A stretch of 34,113 bases of DNA from Nevskia soli. Lineage in GTDB: Bacteria; Acidobacteriota; Terriglobia; Bryobacterales; Bryobacteraceae. The stretch's first letter is position 1, and every line of letters starts with the position of its first letter. Where the stretch lies: assembly GCF_903970205.1 (NCBI RefSeq), contig NZ_CAJCHS010000045.1, positions 1 through 34,113 of the forward strand, in the 5' to 3' direction. The translations under genes were made by a program, and so were the position numbers. This document shows, in pieces, positions 24,801 through 31,887 of this stretch. The notes under the pieces are model-generated. The model made no database searches and was not told where the DNA came from. It worked only from the letters and a program-made list of their open reading frames with translations.

Positions 24801-25906
24801 CAGGAACGCTAACCGCAACGGCCGGAACTCTGGCTCCGGTTACCTTCAACTTTGCGACGGGGACACTTTCGACCAACATCTCGATTTCCTCGGGAAACAA
24901 CCAATCGGCGCCGCCCAACGCGGCTTTCGCTTCCCCGTTGACGGTGCAAATCACCCAGGCCAACGGTAGTCCGGCGCCTTACGCGAACATTACCTGGAGC
25001 TTACTCTCGGGAGTTAGCCTGGTCCTCGGAACCACAACTGGAGCGGCGGACTCTAGCGGAATGGCCAGCATCACGGTGACAGCCGGCCCCGTTCCCGGGG
25101 TCGCGCAGATATTGGCAACCACGGGAGCCGCGGGAGCGCCCGCGGACGTCATGTTCACGCTGACAGTTACCGGAGCAACTGGCGGCCCGTCGAACGTCGT
25201 TATCATGAACGCGGCCGATTACTCGACTTCGATCGGCATCGGTTCTCTGGTCAGCATCTTCGGTTCGAACATCACCAACCCGATCACTGGTGTGGATACG
25301 AATCCCACGGATCTGGCGAACTTCACGCTTACCTTCAACGGAATTGCCGCTCCAATCCTGGCTCTGGTGAACCAAAACGGAGTACAGCAGATCAACGCCG
25401 AAGTGCCGTTCGAAATTACCTCGGGTACCAACCCGGTAGTCTTACAGACACCGCAGGGGCAGGTGTCGCTGCCCAATCAGACAGTCAATAATGACGCGCC
25501 GGGAATCTTCACTAATGGATCAATAGCGGTCAATGGAACGAACTATCCGCTAGTCTCCGCAACGAGGCAGGATGGAAGTTACGTGAGTAGTTCCAATCCA
25601 GCCTTACCGGGCGACACCATTACCTTCTACGCAACCGGTCTCGGCCAAACGATCCCAACCGCGTTTACCGGCCAAGTCGGCGTACCCGGTGAATTGCTTG
25701 CGGAGCCGCTTTACGCCGCCATCAATAACCAAGGCGTGCAGGTGGTCTCGGCCGAATATACACCGGGTATGTTTGGCCTCTATACGATCGTGATCCAAGT
25801 GCCGCAAAACGTGGTACCGGGAGCTGCGGATCCGCTTACCATCTTTACAACGGACACAACAGGTGTTGGATATACCTCGCCTGCGGTTTACCTTCCCGTG
25901 CAGTAA
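21821..25906 (+). CDS. Giant secreted protein: BACON-like, Ig-like (Big_1-type) repeats, TIGR03437 end
   Basis: Start ATG 21821 follows AGAGGA at good spacing and gives 1361 residues with a signal peptide (SLTGVALSLLGLLPNLHAQ). The N-terminal ~270 residues look like a propeller-type region. A BACON-like module follows at about 285-360 (CPWSATPPNFATIS, TLSIAGFDIPVTQ). Four or more Ig-like, invasin/Big_1-style domains come after about residue 540, each with phrases like VQVNDANGQPLPNVTVTF and DVNGQAALTATFG. The last ~230 residues are TIGR03437 (SNVVIMNAADYSTS, LVSIFGSNITNP, ending AVYLPVQ). The build suits a long surface stalk or adhesin. Being downstream of the TonB receptor, it may work with it at the cell surface; that partnership is inferred from gene order. 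Confidence 0.86.
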   Translation: MNCSRSLTGVALSLLGLLPNLHAQSLIAYPGLNNVSSLNVDIYSTVTFTEQSIFDPGVFKVITTANGSEHYLISNNYAPITELTYDPVVVLNRYFTAPSGIISYTGIAGPITAAILTPDESRFLVAETTFHSYDTSAFRDQTGGVGLTIPGATTVVDLAAGYDSLTAYALGIDGTNSYLSSISLPAVGTGGAPTITNTVPIAGLATNLTIGQDGLLYVSLPGEILQINPETLAPTPTGAIAVSENPGTPVFTPDGNYMVAANTVSTPPLDNAGCEYFVSPPTIVVGNAAQTVNVNVTVSPNAPSCPWSATPPNFATISTPNGTLSGSTSLTFPANTGTTNLTGTLSIAGFDIPVTQLATTTPAAPSEAVLVNLNTNTLAGSIPTISDSAGSYPISELAVENDQLIYAYVNGNATLYTLQIGLNGGLILTEPNLPLIAGSPINGMIYAFGVSNDPGIVPAAGASSRNAPQYIFVITSAPNPALSANGIYSIDPVALTTSIGANEYDPNLVIAYAYPGCSVSNANGGCSSVVPASQLGYGFGAVPGNTQTVALGATSTPMVIRALDPNGYPLSGLMVDWTLTPPNGQATTTTVLNAPETLTGDEGYAEATVTGGTLPTDVGAVQVQASAGGSTPVTFNFSVGAIAPPAPAATLSIVSGQGQLLFVDPLDVNLPPTAPPCVFPTCPDTAADLVVQATDSNGNPVSGAVVTFTDVSSTVPTQVTATTNSVGQASVYIPAPAFTLSYPSYTTEEITACTGTCPGPLSVNFYLTTVTKTATTCSTPPCNQLALPITTSVLSPPPGTVLTGAPGATISNAVQVLVASATGDPIPNVGVSVNTGTNLALPNSSCADPQGSGVALTNSSGIATCSLVLNQVGGSEPLLVSVPAVSASTTPLGSISTGSTLTILQNQPATIAIVSGNDQAGPSGNGAAPFTVQVNDANGQPLPNVTVTFAVTSGSLTFTNGTAVTNAAVPTVTIVTDVNGQAALTATFGTTLGPGTLTATAGTLAPVTFNFATGTLSTNISISSGNNQSAPPNAAFASPLTVQITQANGSPAPYANITWSLLSGVSLVLGTTTGAADSSGMASITVTAGPVPGVAQILATTGAAGAPADVMFTLTVTGATGGPSNVVIMNAADYSTSIGIGSLVSIFGSNITNPITGVDTNPTDLANFTLTFNGIAAPILALVNQNGVQQINAEVPFEITSGTNPVVLQTPQGQVSLPNQTVNNDAPGIFTNGSIAVNGTNYPLVSATRQDGSYVSSSNPALPGDTITFYATGLGQTIPTAFTGQVGVPGELLAEPLYAAINNQGVQVVSAEYTPGMFGLYTIVIQVPQNVVPGAADPLTIFTTDTTGVGYTSPAVYLPVQ

Positions 25907-25924
25907 GATGAGGATTGTTCTGAC

Positions 25925-25973
25925 GGCTAACCTTCCGTGGTAATAACCGCTCCGTCACCGTCGCGGCTCTGTA
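25925..25973 (-). repeat. Intergenic repeat, type B, copy 1
   Basis: This copy matches 33492-33540 at about 45 of 49 bases, and 38 of 39 over 25935-25973. The reverse complement carries the family core GAGCCGCGACGGTGACGG and then AGCGGTTATTACCACGG. It lies 18 bases after the giant protein's stop codon. It is the left half of the nested palindrome described at 25935-26034. Confidence 0.85.
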
Positions 25974-26034
25974 CCTTAGTGAGTCTACAGAGCCGCGCGC
26001 GTCAGCAAGCGGTGTTTTTCGACTACTGCCACGG
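25935..26034. repeat. Nested palindrome between convergent genes
   Basis: Three pairs of arms nest symmetrically: CCGTGG (25935-25940) with CCACGG (26029-26034), ACCGCT (25946-25951) with AGCGGT (26008-26013), and CGCGGCTCTGTA (25962-25973) with TACAGAGCCGCG (25986-25997) around a 12-base loop. The right half is a diverged inverted copy of the type B repeat. It fills the gap between the convergent giant-protein and FadF-like genes, so it may terminate transcription from both sides. Confidence 0.8.
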
Positions 26035-26038
26035 GCTG

Positions 26039-27907
26039 CTAGCCTTCCGGGATCGAAGCCGCCGCAATCTGCGCAATATCCAGCAATTTCACGCGCTCGC
26101 CGTCTCCCGTTTCAATCTGCGCTAGCGCATCGCGGAACATTGTCTGGCAGAACGGGCACGCGGCTCCGATGGTCTTCGCGCCGGTCTTCACCAGTTCCTC
26201 AGCGCGCGTCACGTTCACGCGGCGTCCTTCCTCTTCACCGAGGAACATCTGGCCGCCGCCGGCGCCGCAGCAGAATGACCGCTCGCGATGCCGCGGCGCT
26301 TCCACCACTTCGGCATACCGGTTGATGATCGCCCGCGGCTCATCATATACGTCGCGATAGCGCCCCAGGTAACACGGATCGTGATAGACCACCTGCTCGC
26401 GTTCGCGGTCGTCCTGCTGCGGCAAACGATCCTGAATCCGAGCCAGGAGTTCGCTGTGGTGCTCGATCTCGAAAGTCGTGCCCGCTTCCTTCCAGTCCGT
26501 CGAGATCGTCCGCACGCAATGCGGGCAGATCGAAACCATCTTCTTCGGGGCCGCGGATTGCAGCGTTTCGATATTCTGTTCAGCAAGTTGCGTGAACAGC
26601 AGATCGTTTCCTAATCGACGCGCCGGATCGCCGTTGCAGCGCTCCTTACGCAACACGCCGAAACTCACGCCGGCATACCGCAGCACTTTGGCGAGCGCCT
26701 GAATCGTGTCGCGTCCTTGCGGGTCGTAGGCTCCCATGCACCCTAGCCACAACAGATACTCCTGCGATCCGTCGTAGATCGGCAATTCGGCGCGCTCGAT
26801 AAACTTCTGGCGCTCGCTCGAAGCAAACCCGAGCGAGTTGCCGTTGCGCTCCATATTCAGGAAGAGCTTGGTGCCATGCTCGTCTTCCCACTTGCCGGTG
26901 TTGACCGCGCCGCGCCGCAGCCCGATGATCACCGGCAAATGCTGAATTCCGACGGGACACTGATACTCGCAGCCCCCGCAAGTCGTGCACTGGAACGCGG
27001 CCTTTTCCGAGATATGCGTTCCCAACAGCGGTTGTTCGGAACCGATCCCGGCCGCTGGATCGTTCAGGTACCGCCGTAGCCCGAGAATGATCTCCTTCGG
27101 GTTCAGCTCTTTGCCCGTATTGAACGCCGGACAATGCTCCGTGCAGCGCCCGCATTCAACGCACGAGAAAGCCTGCAGCACGTCCAATTTCGTCACGTCT
27201 TTGCCCGTGTCGAGCCCGAAATCCTCGTCGCCGGAAAGCTTGGGGATGTCGCTGAACCCCGGCCGCTTCGCGAAAATGGCGAACGGACTTAGCACCAGAT
27301 GTAAGTGCTTCGTATGCGGAATGAGCGGCAGAAACACCAGTAGTGATATCGTGTGCAGCCACCAATTCGCCTTGCCCAAAGCCGTCCCAGGCGTGATGTG
27401 GAATCCGGCCATGTACGTCACCATCAGCAGGAAAATCAGAAATGCAATGAACCCGGATTCGTACGAGACTTTCGCCCCTAGCCAGCGCGGCCGGACGAAG
27501 AACCGGCGTACGAACAAACCCGCAATGGACACGGCTACGACCGCCGCAAAAAAGTAAACGAACCCAAAGTACGCAGTTCCGAACCACGAGTCGCGCGAGA
27601 CGGCGTCGAACCCAAACCCCTCGGCAACGTGGTTCATCGTGATCAACCCAAACGCCAGAAAGCCCCAGAATACGAACGCATGTGCCAGGCCGGGCAGCGG
27701 GCGCTCTTTAATGACCAGCCCCTGGCAGAGCACTTCCCACACGAAATCCCTCACGCGCGGCCAGATCGGGTGGATGGAGTAATCCGGGTCCGGCTTTGCC
27801 TTCTCGAAATTGCCGTAAAACCGTCGAAAGCGAGCCCAGAACAACCCCAGCGAGATGCAGATGGCAACCGCGAGGATCAAAACTTCCAAGAGAGAAGGCC
27901 GACCCAT
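26039..27907 (-). CDS. FadF-like membrane iron-sulfur oxidoreductase (heterodisulfide-reductase-related)
   Basis: The 622-residue protein (ATG 27907) has an N-terminal NarI-like membrane domain of about five helices with candidate haem histidines (GLAHAFVFWG, WWLHTISLL, HTKHLHLV). Two 4Fe-4S motifs follow: CVECGRCTEHCP at residues 249-260 and CTTCGGCEYQCP at 307-318. The C-terminal half is two CCG domains (WLGCMGAYDP, CNGDPARRLGN, ICPHC; then HDPCYLGRYRDVYDEPR, FCCGAGGGQMF, CPFC). This matches the family of B. subtilis FadF and related proteins thought to pass electrons from electron-transfer flavoprotein to menaquinone, for example in beta-oxidation. etfAB and acyl-CoA dehydrogenase genes are not adjacent. 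An upstream in-frame start at 27982 adds a non-conserved stretch, so I prefer 27907. Confidence 0.87.
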   Translation of the reverse strand: MGRPSLLEVLILAVAICISLGLFWARFRRFYGNFEKAKPDPDYSIHPIWPRVRDFVWEVLCQGLVIKERPLPGLAHAFVFWGFLAFGLITMNHVAEGFGFDAVSRDSWFGTAYFGFVYFFAAVVAVSIAGLFVRRFFVRPRWLGAKVSYESGFIAFLIFLLMVTYMAGFHITPGTALGKANWWLHTISLLVFLPLIPHTKHLHLVLSPFAIFAKRPGFSDIPKLSGDEDFGLDTGKDVTKLDVLQAFSCVECGRCTEHCPAFNTGKELNPKEIILGLRRYLNDPAAGIGSEQPLLGTHISEKAAFQCTTCGGCEYQCPVGIQHLPVIIGLRRGAVNTGKWEDEHGTKLFLNMERNGNSLGFASSERQKFIERAELPIYDGSQEYLLWLGCMGAYDPQGRDTIQALAKVLRYAGVSFGVLRKERCNGDPARRLGNDLLFTQLAEQNIETLQSAAPKKMVSICPHCVRTISTDWKEAGTTFEIEHHSELLARIQDRLPQQDDREREQVVYHDPCYLGRYRDVYDEPRAIINRYAEVVEAPRHRERSFCCGAGGGQMFLGEEEGRRVNVTRAEELVKTGAKTIGAACPFCQTMFRDALAQIETGDGERVKLLDIAQIAAASIPEG

Positions 27908-28041
27908 GAAACCCCATTTGAATGTAGCATCGGTTTCTGAAGTGCGGACCCACACGGCCGCCGCGGGCGAGGATAGTATCACATCAAGTAAAATTAGGGT
28001 TTCGGCCTTGTTTCAGAACAAATTCAAGCTGGAGGAAATGG

Positions 28042-28983
28042 TTGCGAATAGTGATTTCCGGTGCGGCGGGTTTCGTCGGCTCCCATATGTGCGATCGGCT
28101 GTTGACCGAGGGTCACACCATAATCGGACTCGACAACTTCCTCACGGGGAATCGGACCAACATCGGCCATCTGGCGCGTGAGCGCCGCTTCGAACTGATT
28201 AATCAAGACGTGACGGAGACTTTTTCCGTCGATGGCGGCTTCGACGCCGTGATTCATATGGCTTCGCCCGCCAGCCCGCGGGATTACCTGGAGCACCCGA
28301 TCGAAACGCTGGAGGTCGGCTCGGTGGGCACGCGCAATATGCTGGAGATCGCTCTGGAACACGGCGCCCGTTTTCTGTTGACCTCCACATCGGAATGCTA
28401 CGGCGATCCGCACGTTCACCCGCAGGTCGAAACCTACTGGGGCAACGTGAATCCCGTGGGCCCGCGCTCGTGCTACGACGAAAGCAAGCGCTTCGCCGAG
28501 GCGATCACCATGGCGTACCACCGCAAGTACGGCGTCGCCACGCGTATCGCTCGCATCTTCAATACGTACGGACCCCGTATGAAGCTGGATGACGGCCGCG
28601 TGGTGCCGGCCTTCCTCGATCAAGTGTTACGCGGAGAGCCGTTAACGGTGTTCGGCGATGGTTCGCAAACGCGCAGCTTTTGCTACGTGAGCGACCTGGT
28701 GGACGGCCTCTACCGCCTGCTCCTTTCGGACGAGATCTATCCCGTGAATCTCGGCAATCCGAATGAGATGACCATTCTGCAGTTTGCCGAAGCGATCCGG
28801 GACCGTTTGAACCCAGGCGCGCCGATCGCCTTCCAGCCGCTTCCGGAGGACGATCCCAAACAGCGCCAGCCGGACATCACCAAAGCCCGCACGCTCTTGA
28901 ACTGGGAACCGAAGGTCGGTCTGGACGAAGGGATCGCCAAAACGATCGAGTACTTTCGCGACCTGGTCGCCGTTCCGGCGTAA
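28042..28983 (+). CDS. NAD-dependent epimerase/dehydratase, UDP-glucuronate decarboxylase (UDP-xylose synthase) type
   Basis: This 313-residue extended short-chain dehydrogenase has the NAD motif [10 protein letters not shown] (Gly7, 10, 13), the segment [10 protein letters not shown], and the catalytic pair Tyr145-Lys149 (SCYDESKR). The phrases [44 protein letters not shown] and QRQPDITKA are characteristic of UDP-glucuronate decarboxylases, which make UDP-xylose for surface polysaccharides. A dTDP-glucose 4,6-dehydratase is less likely because of the '[10 protein letters not shown]' context. The TTG start at 28042 is well supported: GGAGG at 28031-28035 stands 6 bases upstream. The ATG at 28038 is in another frame. 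It is divergent from the FadF-like gene, with a 134-base shared control region. Confidence 0.87.
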   Translation: MRIVISGAAGFVGSHMCDRLLTEGHTIIGLDNFLTGNRTNIGHLARERRFELINQDVTETFSVDGGFDAVIHMASPASPRDYLEHPIETLEVGSVGTRNMLEIALEHGARFLLTSTSECYGDPHVHPQVETYWGNVNPVGPRSCYDESKRFAEAITMAYHRKYGVATRIARIFNTYGPRMKLDDGRVVPAFLDQVLRGEPLTVFGDGSQTRSFCYVSDLVDGLYRLLLSDEIYPVNLGNPNEMTILQFAEAIRDRLNPGAPIAFQPLPEDDPKQRQPDITKARTLLNWEPKVGLDEGIAKTIEYFRDLVAVPA

Positions 28984-29014
28984 GGCAAATCAATACTCAA
29001 CGCGTGCAAACCTC

Positions 29015-29023
29015 TGCTATACT
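29015..29023 (+). promoter_or_regulatory. Candidate extended -10 promoter for the DEAD-box gene
   Basis: TGC-TATACT forms an extended -10 element, with no strong -35 upstream. Transcription from about 29030 would give a leader of roughly 145 bases before the ATG at 29174. That leader includes a small GCGGT-TCCA-ACCGC hairpin. Long leaders are common for cold-responsive helicases; the link here is inference. Confidence 0.4.
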
Positions 29024-29173
29024 ACCTTTAGTCTTCTGTTCCGTAGCTTGATTAGTTGAGCGGTTCCAACCGCGTCCCCCGATCCTTCGATTTCGCTTTC
29101 CCTTTCGATTACTTGTTTTGTTTTCCAAAGGGTCCCGCCGATTTCCGGCACAGAATCCTTTTGAAAACAAACT

Positions 29174-30412
29174 ATGAATCAATTTTCTGAACTCACTCTC
29201 GCGCCCGCACTTCACTTGAACCTGGCGCGCAACTTATTTACGAAGCCGACGCCGGTCCAGGCGCAATCCATTCCTCCCGCGCTGACGGGCGCCGACATTG
29301 TGGCTACGGCCCAAACGGGAACCGGGAAAACTCTCGCGTTCCTGATCCCCATGATCGAGAAGCTCCTGCCCAACGCCAAAGCAACCGGCGTGCGCGCGCT
29401 GATCCTGACCCCGACCCGCGAACTCGCCATCCAAATCAGCGAAGCCTTCGCCCTGCTCTCCGTCGGCACGGGCCTACGCGCAGCCGTTGTGGTTGGCGGC
29501 CTTAGCGAATCCACCCAGCGCAACGCTCTCAAGCGCGGCGCGCAGGTCGTCATCGCAACCCCCGGCCGCTTGCAGGATTTCCTCGGCCGCCGTCTGGTCG
29601 ACCTCCGCAATGTCGAAATGCTGGTTCTCGATGAAGCGGACCGCATGCTCGACATGGGCTTCCTCGCGGCCATCGAAGCCATCCTCGAGACGCTGCCGCC
29701 CTCCCGCCAGAGCCTGTTCTTCTCGGCCACCATGGAACGGCAAGTCGAGCGCCTGATTGCCGGGCATTCCCGCAATCCGGTGCGCATCAGCTGCAGCGGG
29801 ACCACAAAAGCGCCCGATCAGATCGATCTGCATCTCTATGAAGTCGATAACGACACGAAGCTCAGCCTGCTCGTTCACCTTTTGAACGAAGAAGCGGGTT
29901 CGTTCCTCGTCTTCGCACGCACCAAACATGGCGCCGACCGGCTCGCCAAACGTCTGACCACTCTTGGAATCCGCTGCGTAGCCATGCATGGCGACCGCTC
30001 GCAGAACCAGCGCAATCAAGCCCTCGCCGGATTCCGCGACGGGCGTTACCGCGTCCTCGTCGCCACCGACGTTGCCGCGCGCGGCATTCACGTCGATAGC
30101 GTCGCCCACGTGATTAACTACGACTTACCGCAGGCGCCGGACGACTATATTCACCGCGTAGGCCGCACGGGCCGCGCCGGTCAGCGCGGTACTGCTTCGA
30201 CGTTCAGCATGCGCTCCGAGCGTGGCGATGTCCGCCGCATCGAGAGCGAATGCAAAGTGCGTATGATCCGCCGCGATCTGGCCCCGCAAGTTATCAGCGC
30301 GAAGCATCAGATCGAAAAGGCCTCGCCCGCGACGGTCAGCGAATTCCGCCCGACCGATAGCTTCAAACGCCGCAATAGCTCAGGACCGAAGCGCCGCTCG
30401 CGCGCGGCGTAA
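29174..30412 (+). CDS. DEAD-box ATP-dependent RNA helicase, RhlE-like
   Basis: The 412-residue protein has all helicase motifs in order: Q motif (PTPVQAQSIP), motif I AQTGTGKT (46-53), PTRELA, VVGGLS, TPGR, motif II DEAD (153-156), motif III SAT (184-186), then FARTKHGADRLAKRL, ATDVAARGIH and HRVGRTGRAGQRG in the second RecA domain. The tail after about residue 370 is short and basic (SFKRRNSSGPKRRSRAA), as in RhlE-type proteins that remodel rRNA and mRNA structure. It acts in the cytoplasm. No clear Shine-Dalgarno sequence precedes the ATG, and the upstream spacer of 190 bases looks like a structured leader. It is in line with the epimerase gene but has its own promoter candidate. Confidence 0.94.
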   Translation: MNQFSELTLAPALHLNLARNLFTKPTPVQAQSIPPALTGADIVATAQTGTGKTLAFLIPMIEKLLPNAKATGVRALILTPTRELAIQISEAFALLSVGTGLRAAVVVGGLSESTQRNALKRGAQVVIATPGRLQDFLGRRLVDLRNVEMLVLDEADRMLDMGFLAAIEAILETLPPSRQSLFFSATMERQVERLIAGHSRNPVRISCSGTTKAPDQIDLHLYEVDNDTKLSLLVHLLNEEAGSFLVFARTKHGADRLAKRLTTLGIRCVAMHGDRSQNQRNQALAGFRDGRYRVLVATDVAARGIHVDSVAHVINYDLPQAPDDYIHRVGRTGRAGQRGTASTFSMRSERGDVRRIESECKVRMIRRDLAPQVISAKHQIEKASPATVSEFRPTDSFKRRNSSGPKRRSRAA

Positions 30413-30450
30413 GCTACTCGTCGGTCACTATCTCGGTAGAATCCGTACGT

Positions 30451-30500
30451 TACCGGGCCGCGACGGCAAGGGAGCGGTTACTACCGCACGCTGACTAGCC
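30451..30500 (+). repeat. Intergenic repeat, type B, copy 2 (opposite orientation)
   Basis: This segment aligns with the reverse complement of the copies at 25925 and 33492. It shares GCCGCGACGG, GGAGCGGTTACTACC and the distal CTAGCC, with scattered substitutions and a small indel. It sits between the DEAD-box gene and the TIGR03437 gene at 30565, so the family occurs in same-direction as well as convergent spacers. Confidence 0.75.
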
Positions 30501-30524
30501 GGCCCAGACCTTCACGGCATCCTC

Positions 30525-30562
30525 GGAAACTGCATCCTAGTGATAGTCTAGTGACAGTTTCC
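30525..30562 (+). promoter_or_regulatory. Inverted repeat overlapping the translation start region
   Basis: GGAAACTG (30525-30532) and CAGTTTCC (30555-30562) are exact reverse complements flanking a 22-base loop, which contains CTAGTGA twice. The right arm ends 2 bases before the ATG at 30565, where a ribosome-binding site would sit. It could be an operator or a translation-controlling hairpin. Confidence 0.4.
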
Positions 30563-30564
30563 AG

Positions 30565-31872
30565 ATGCGATCCGTTCTATTTGTCTTACTTTTCGTAACC
30601 GCCCCGGCTGCCATGCTGCGTGCGCAGAGCCTTGGCGCCGCTGTCGATAGTGTCTGCTACGAGGGCGATTGTACGCCTGTCCCACTGCCGATAGGGACCA
30701 GCGAATTACTTGAGCTTTCTTTCAGCTACACGCTGCCGAATGGCGACATCTATTTCATCAGCGGGCCATTCAGCGCGTCGAGCGATAGCATCGGTACCAC
30801 GCTTCATGAGAACGATATCTACCAGATCACTTATGAAGGCAACACGTCCGGAGCTACGCAAGCATCCGCAACCGATACGCTGACAATCGACTTATACGAG
30901 TCGTACGCAACCCCGACAACAACCGCAAATTACACGGACGATCTGATCGGCGCCTTCAGCCCGAATATCTCGCCGAACAGTTCAGCGGCAGTCTGCTGGA
31001 ATGTGACAAATTGTTTCTCCGCTGTATTCCCGCCAGGTTCGTTCGATGAGCTCGGCACACTTCCGAATACCAGCGTCAACGGCGCGATGAACTTCGATGA
31101 GACCTATACCCTCGTTTTCGGCCAGGGGTCGCCGGTAGGATCGTTCATCGTGATCGGCGAGACCAGTGCGATTGGGGTTTCCCCGCCGACGATTACGGGG
31201 ATTGTCGATGCGGCTAGCTATACGACATCGATCGCACCGGGCGAGCTAGCCTCCATTTTCGGAACCTTCTTAACAGATGGCAGCCTTCAGGGCGCTACAA
31301 CCATACCGTTGCCCGACAAGCTGGTGGACGCGACGGTAACGGTGAATGGAACCGAGGTGCCGCTACTCTATGCGGCGCCGAGTCAGATTAACTTCCAGGT
31401 CCCTTACGAGGTTCCGGCCGGAACGTCGCCGGCAGTAATCGTCACGACAAAAGCTGGTTCGTCTAACTCTTTCCCCATGCCCATACAAGCCAACGCGCCT
31501 TCCTTGTTCCAATACAACGGAAACGAAGCGGTGGTCGAGAACTCGGATTTCAGTTTGAATCAGAGTTCGAACGGGGCTGCGCCTGGATCCTACATCATCG
31601 CTTATGCTACCGGCGGAGGAGCAGTAAGTAATCAACCGGCAGACGGTGCGGCTGGGCCGTCAAATCCGCTTGCCCAACTCCAAACCGGATCGGCAACCGC
31701 GACAATCAATGGCGAGAATGCTCCCGTCCTGTTCGCGGGGTTGGCTCCGTATTTTGTGGGGTTACTCCAGCTGAATATCACGGTACCTTCGGATCTGGCC
31801 TTCGGGACTTATCCGCTGGTGATTACGGTCGCGGGCGTTTCGAGTAAGTCGGCGACGGTAGTCATTAAGTAG
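30565..31872 (+). CDS. Secreted TIGR03437 domain protein
   Basis: The 435-residue product has a signal peptide (SVLFVLLFVTAPAAMLRAQ). The N-terminal domain, about residues 20-205, is all-beta with paired cysteines (VCYEGDCTP; CWNVTNC). I do not recognise it, though it resembles short exported domains of PEP-CTERM-type proteins (phrases such as GDIYFISGPF). Residues from about 210 are the TIGR03437 domain: TITGIVDAASYTTSIAPGEL, ASIFGTFL, PSQINFQVPYEVPAG, LLQLNITVPSDL. It ends KSATVVIK rather than the LPVQ seen in the other two. No Shine-Dalgarno sequence is visible, and an inverted repeat abuts the start. It converges with the radical SAM gene across 15 bases. The role is unknown beyond likely export. 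Confidence 0.85.
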   Translation: MRSVLFVLLFVTAPAAMLRAQSLGAAVDSVCYEGDCTPVPLPIGTSELLELSFSYTLPNGDIYFISGPFSASSDSIGTTLHENDIYQITYEGNTSGATQASATDTLTIDLYESYATPTTTANYTDDLIGAFSPNISPNSSAAVCWNVTNCFSAVFPPGSFDELGTLPNTSVNGAMNFDETYTLVFGQGSPVGSFIVIGETSAIGVSPPTITGIVDAASYTTSIAPGELASIFGTFLTDGSLQGATTIPLPDKLVDATVTVNGTEVPLLYAAPSQINFQVPYEVPAGTSPAVIVTTKAGSSNSFPMPIQANAPSLFQYNGNEAVVENSDFSLNQSSNGAAPGSYIIAYATGGGAVSNQPADGAAGPSNPLAQLQTGSATATINGENAPVLFAGLAPYFVGLLQLNITVPSDLAFGTYPLVITVAGVSSKSATVVIK

Positions 31873-31887
31873 AGTTACACGGCGTTG

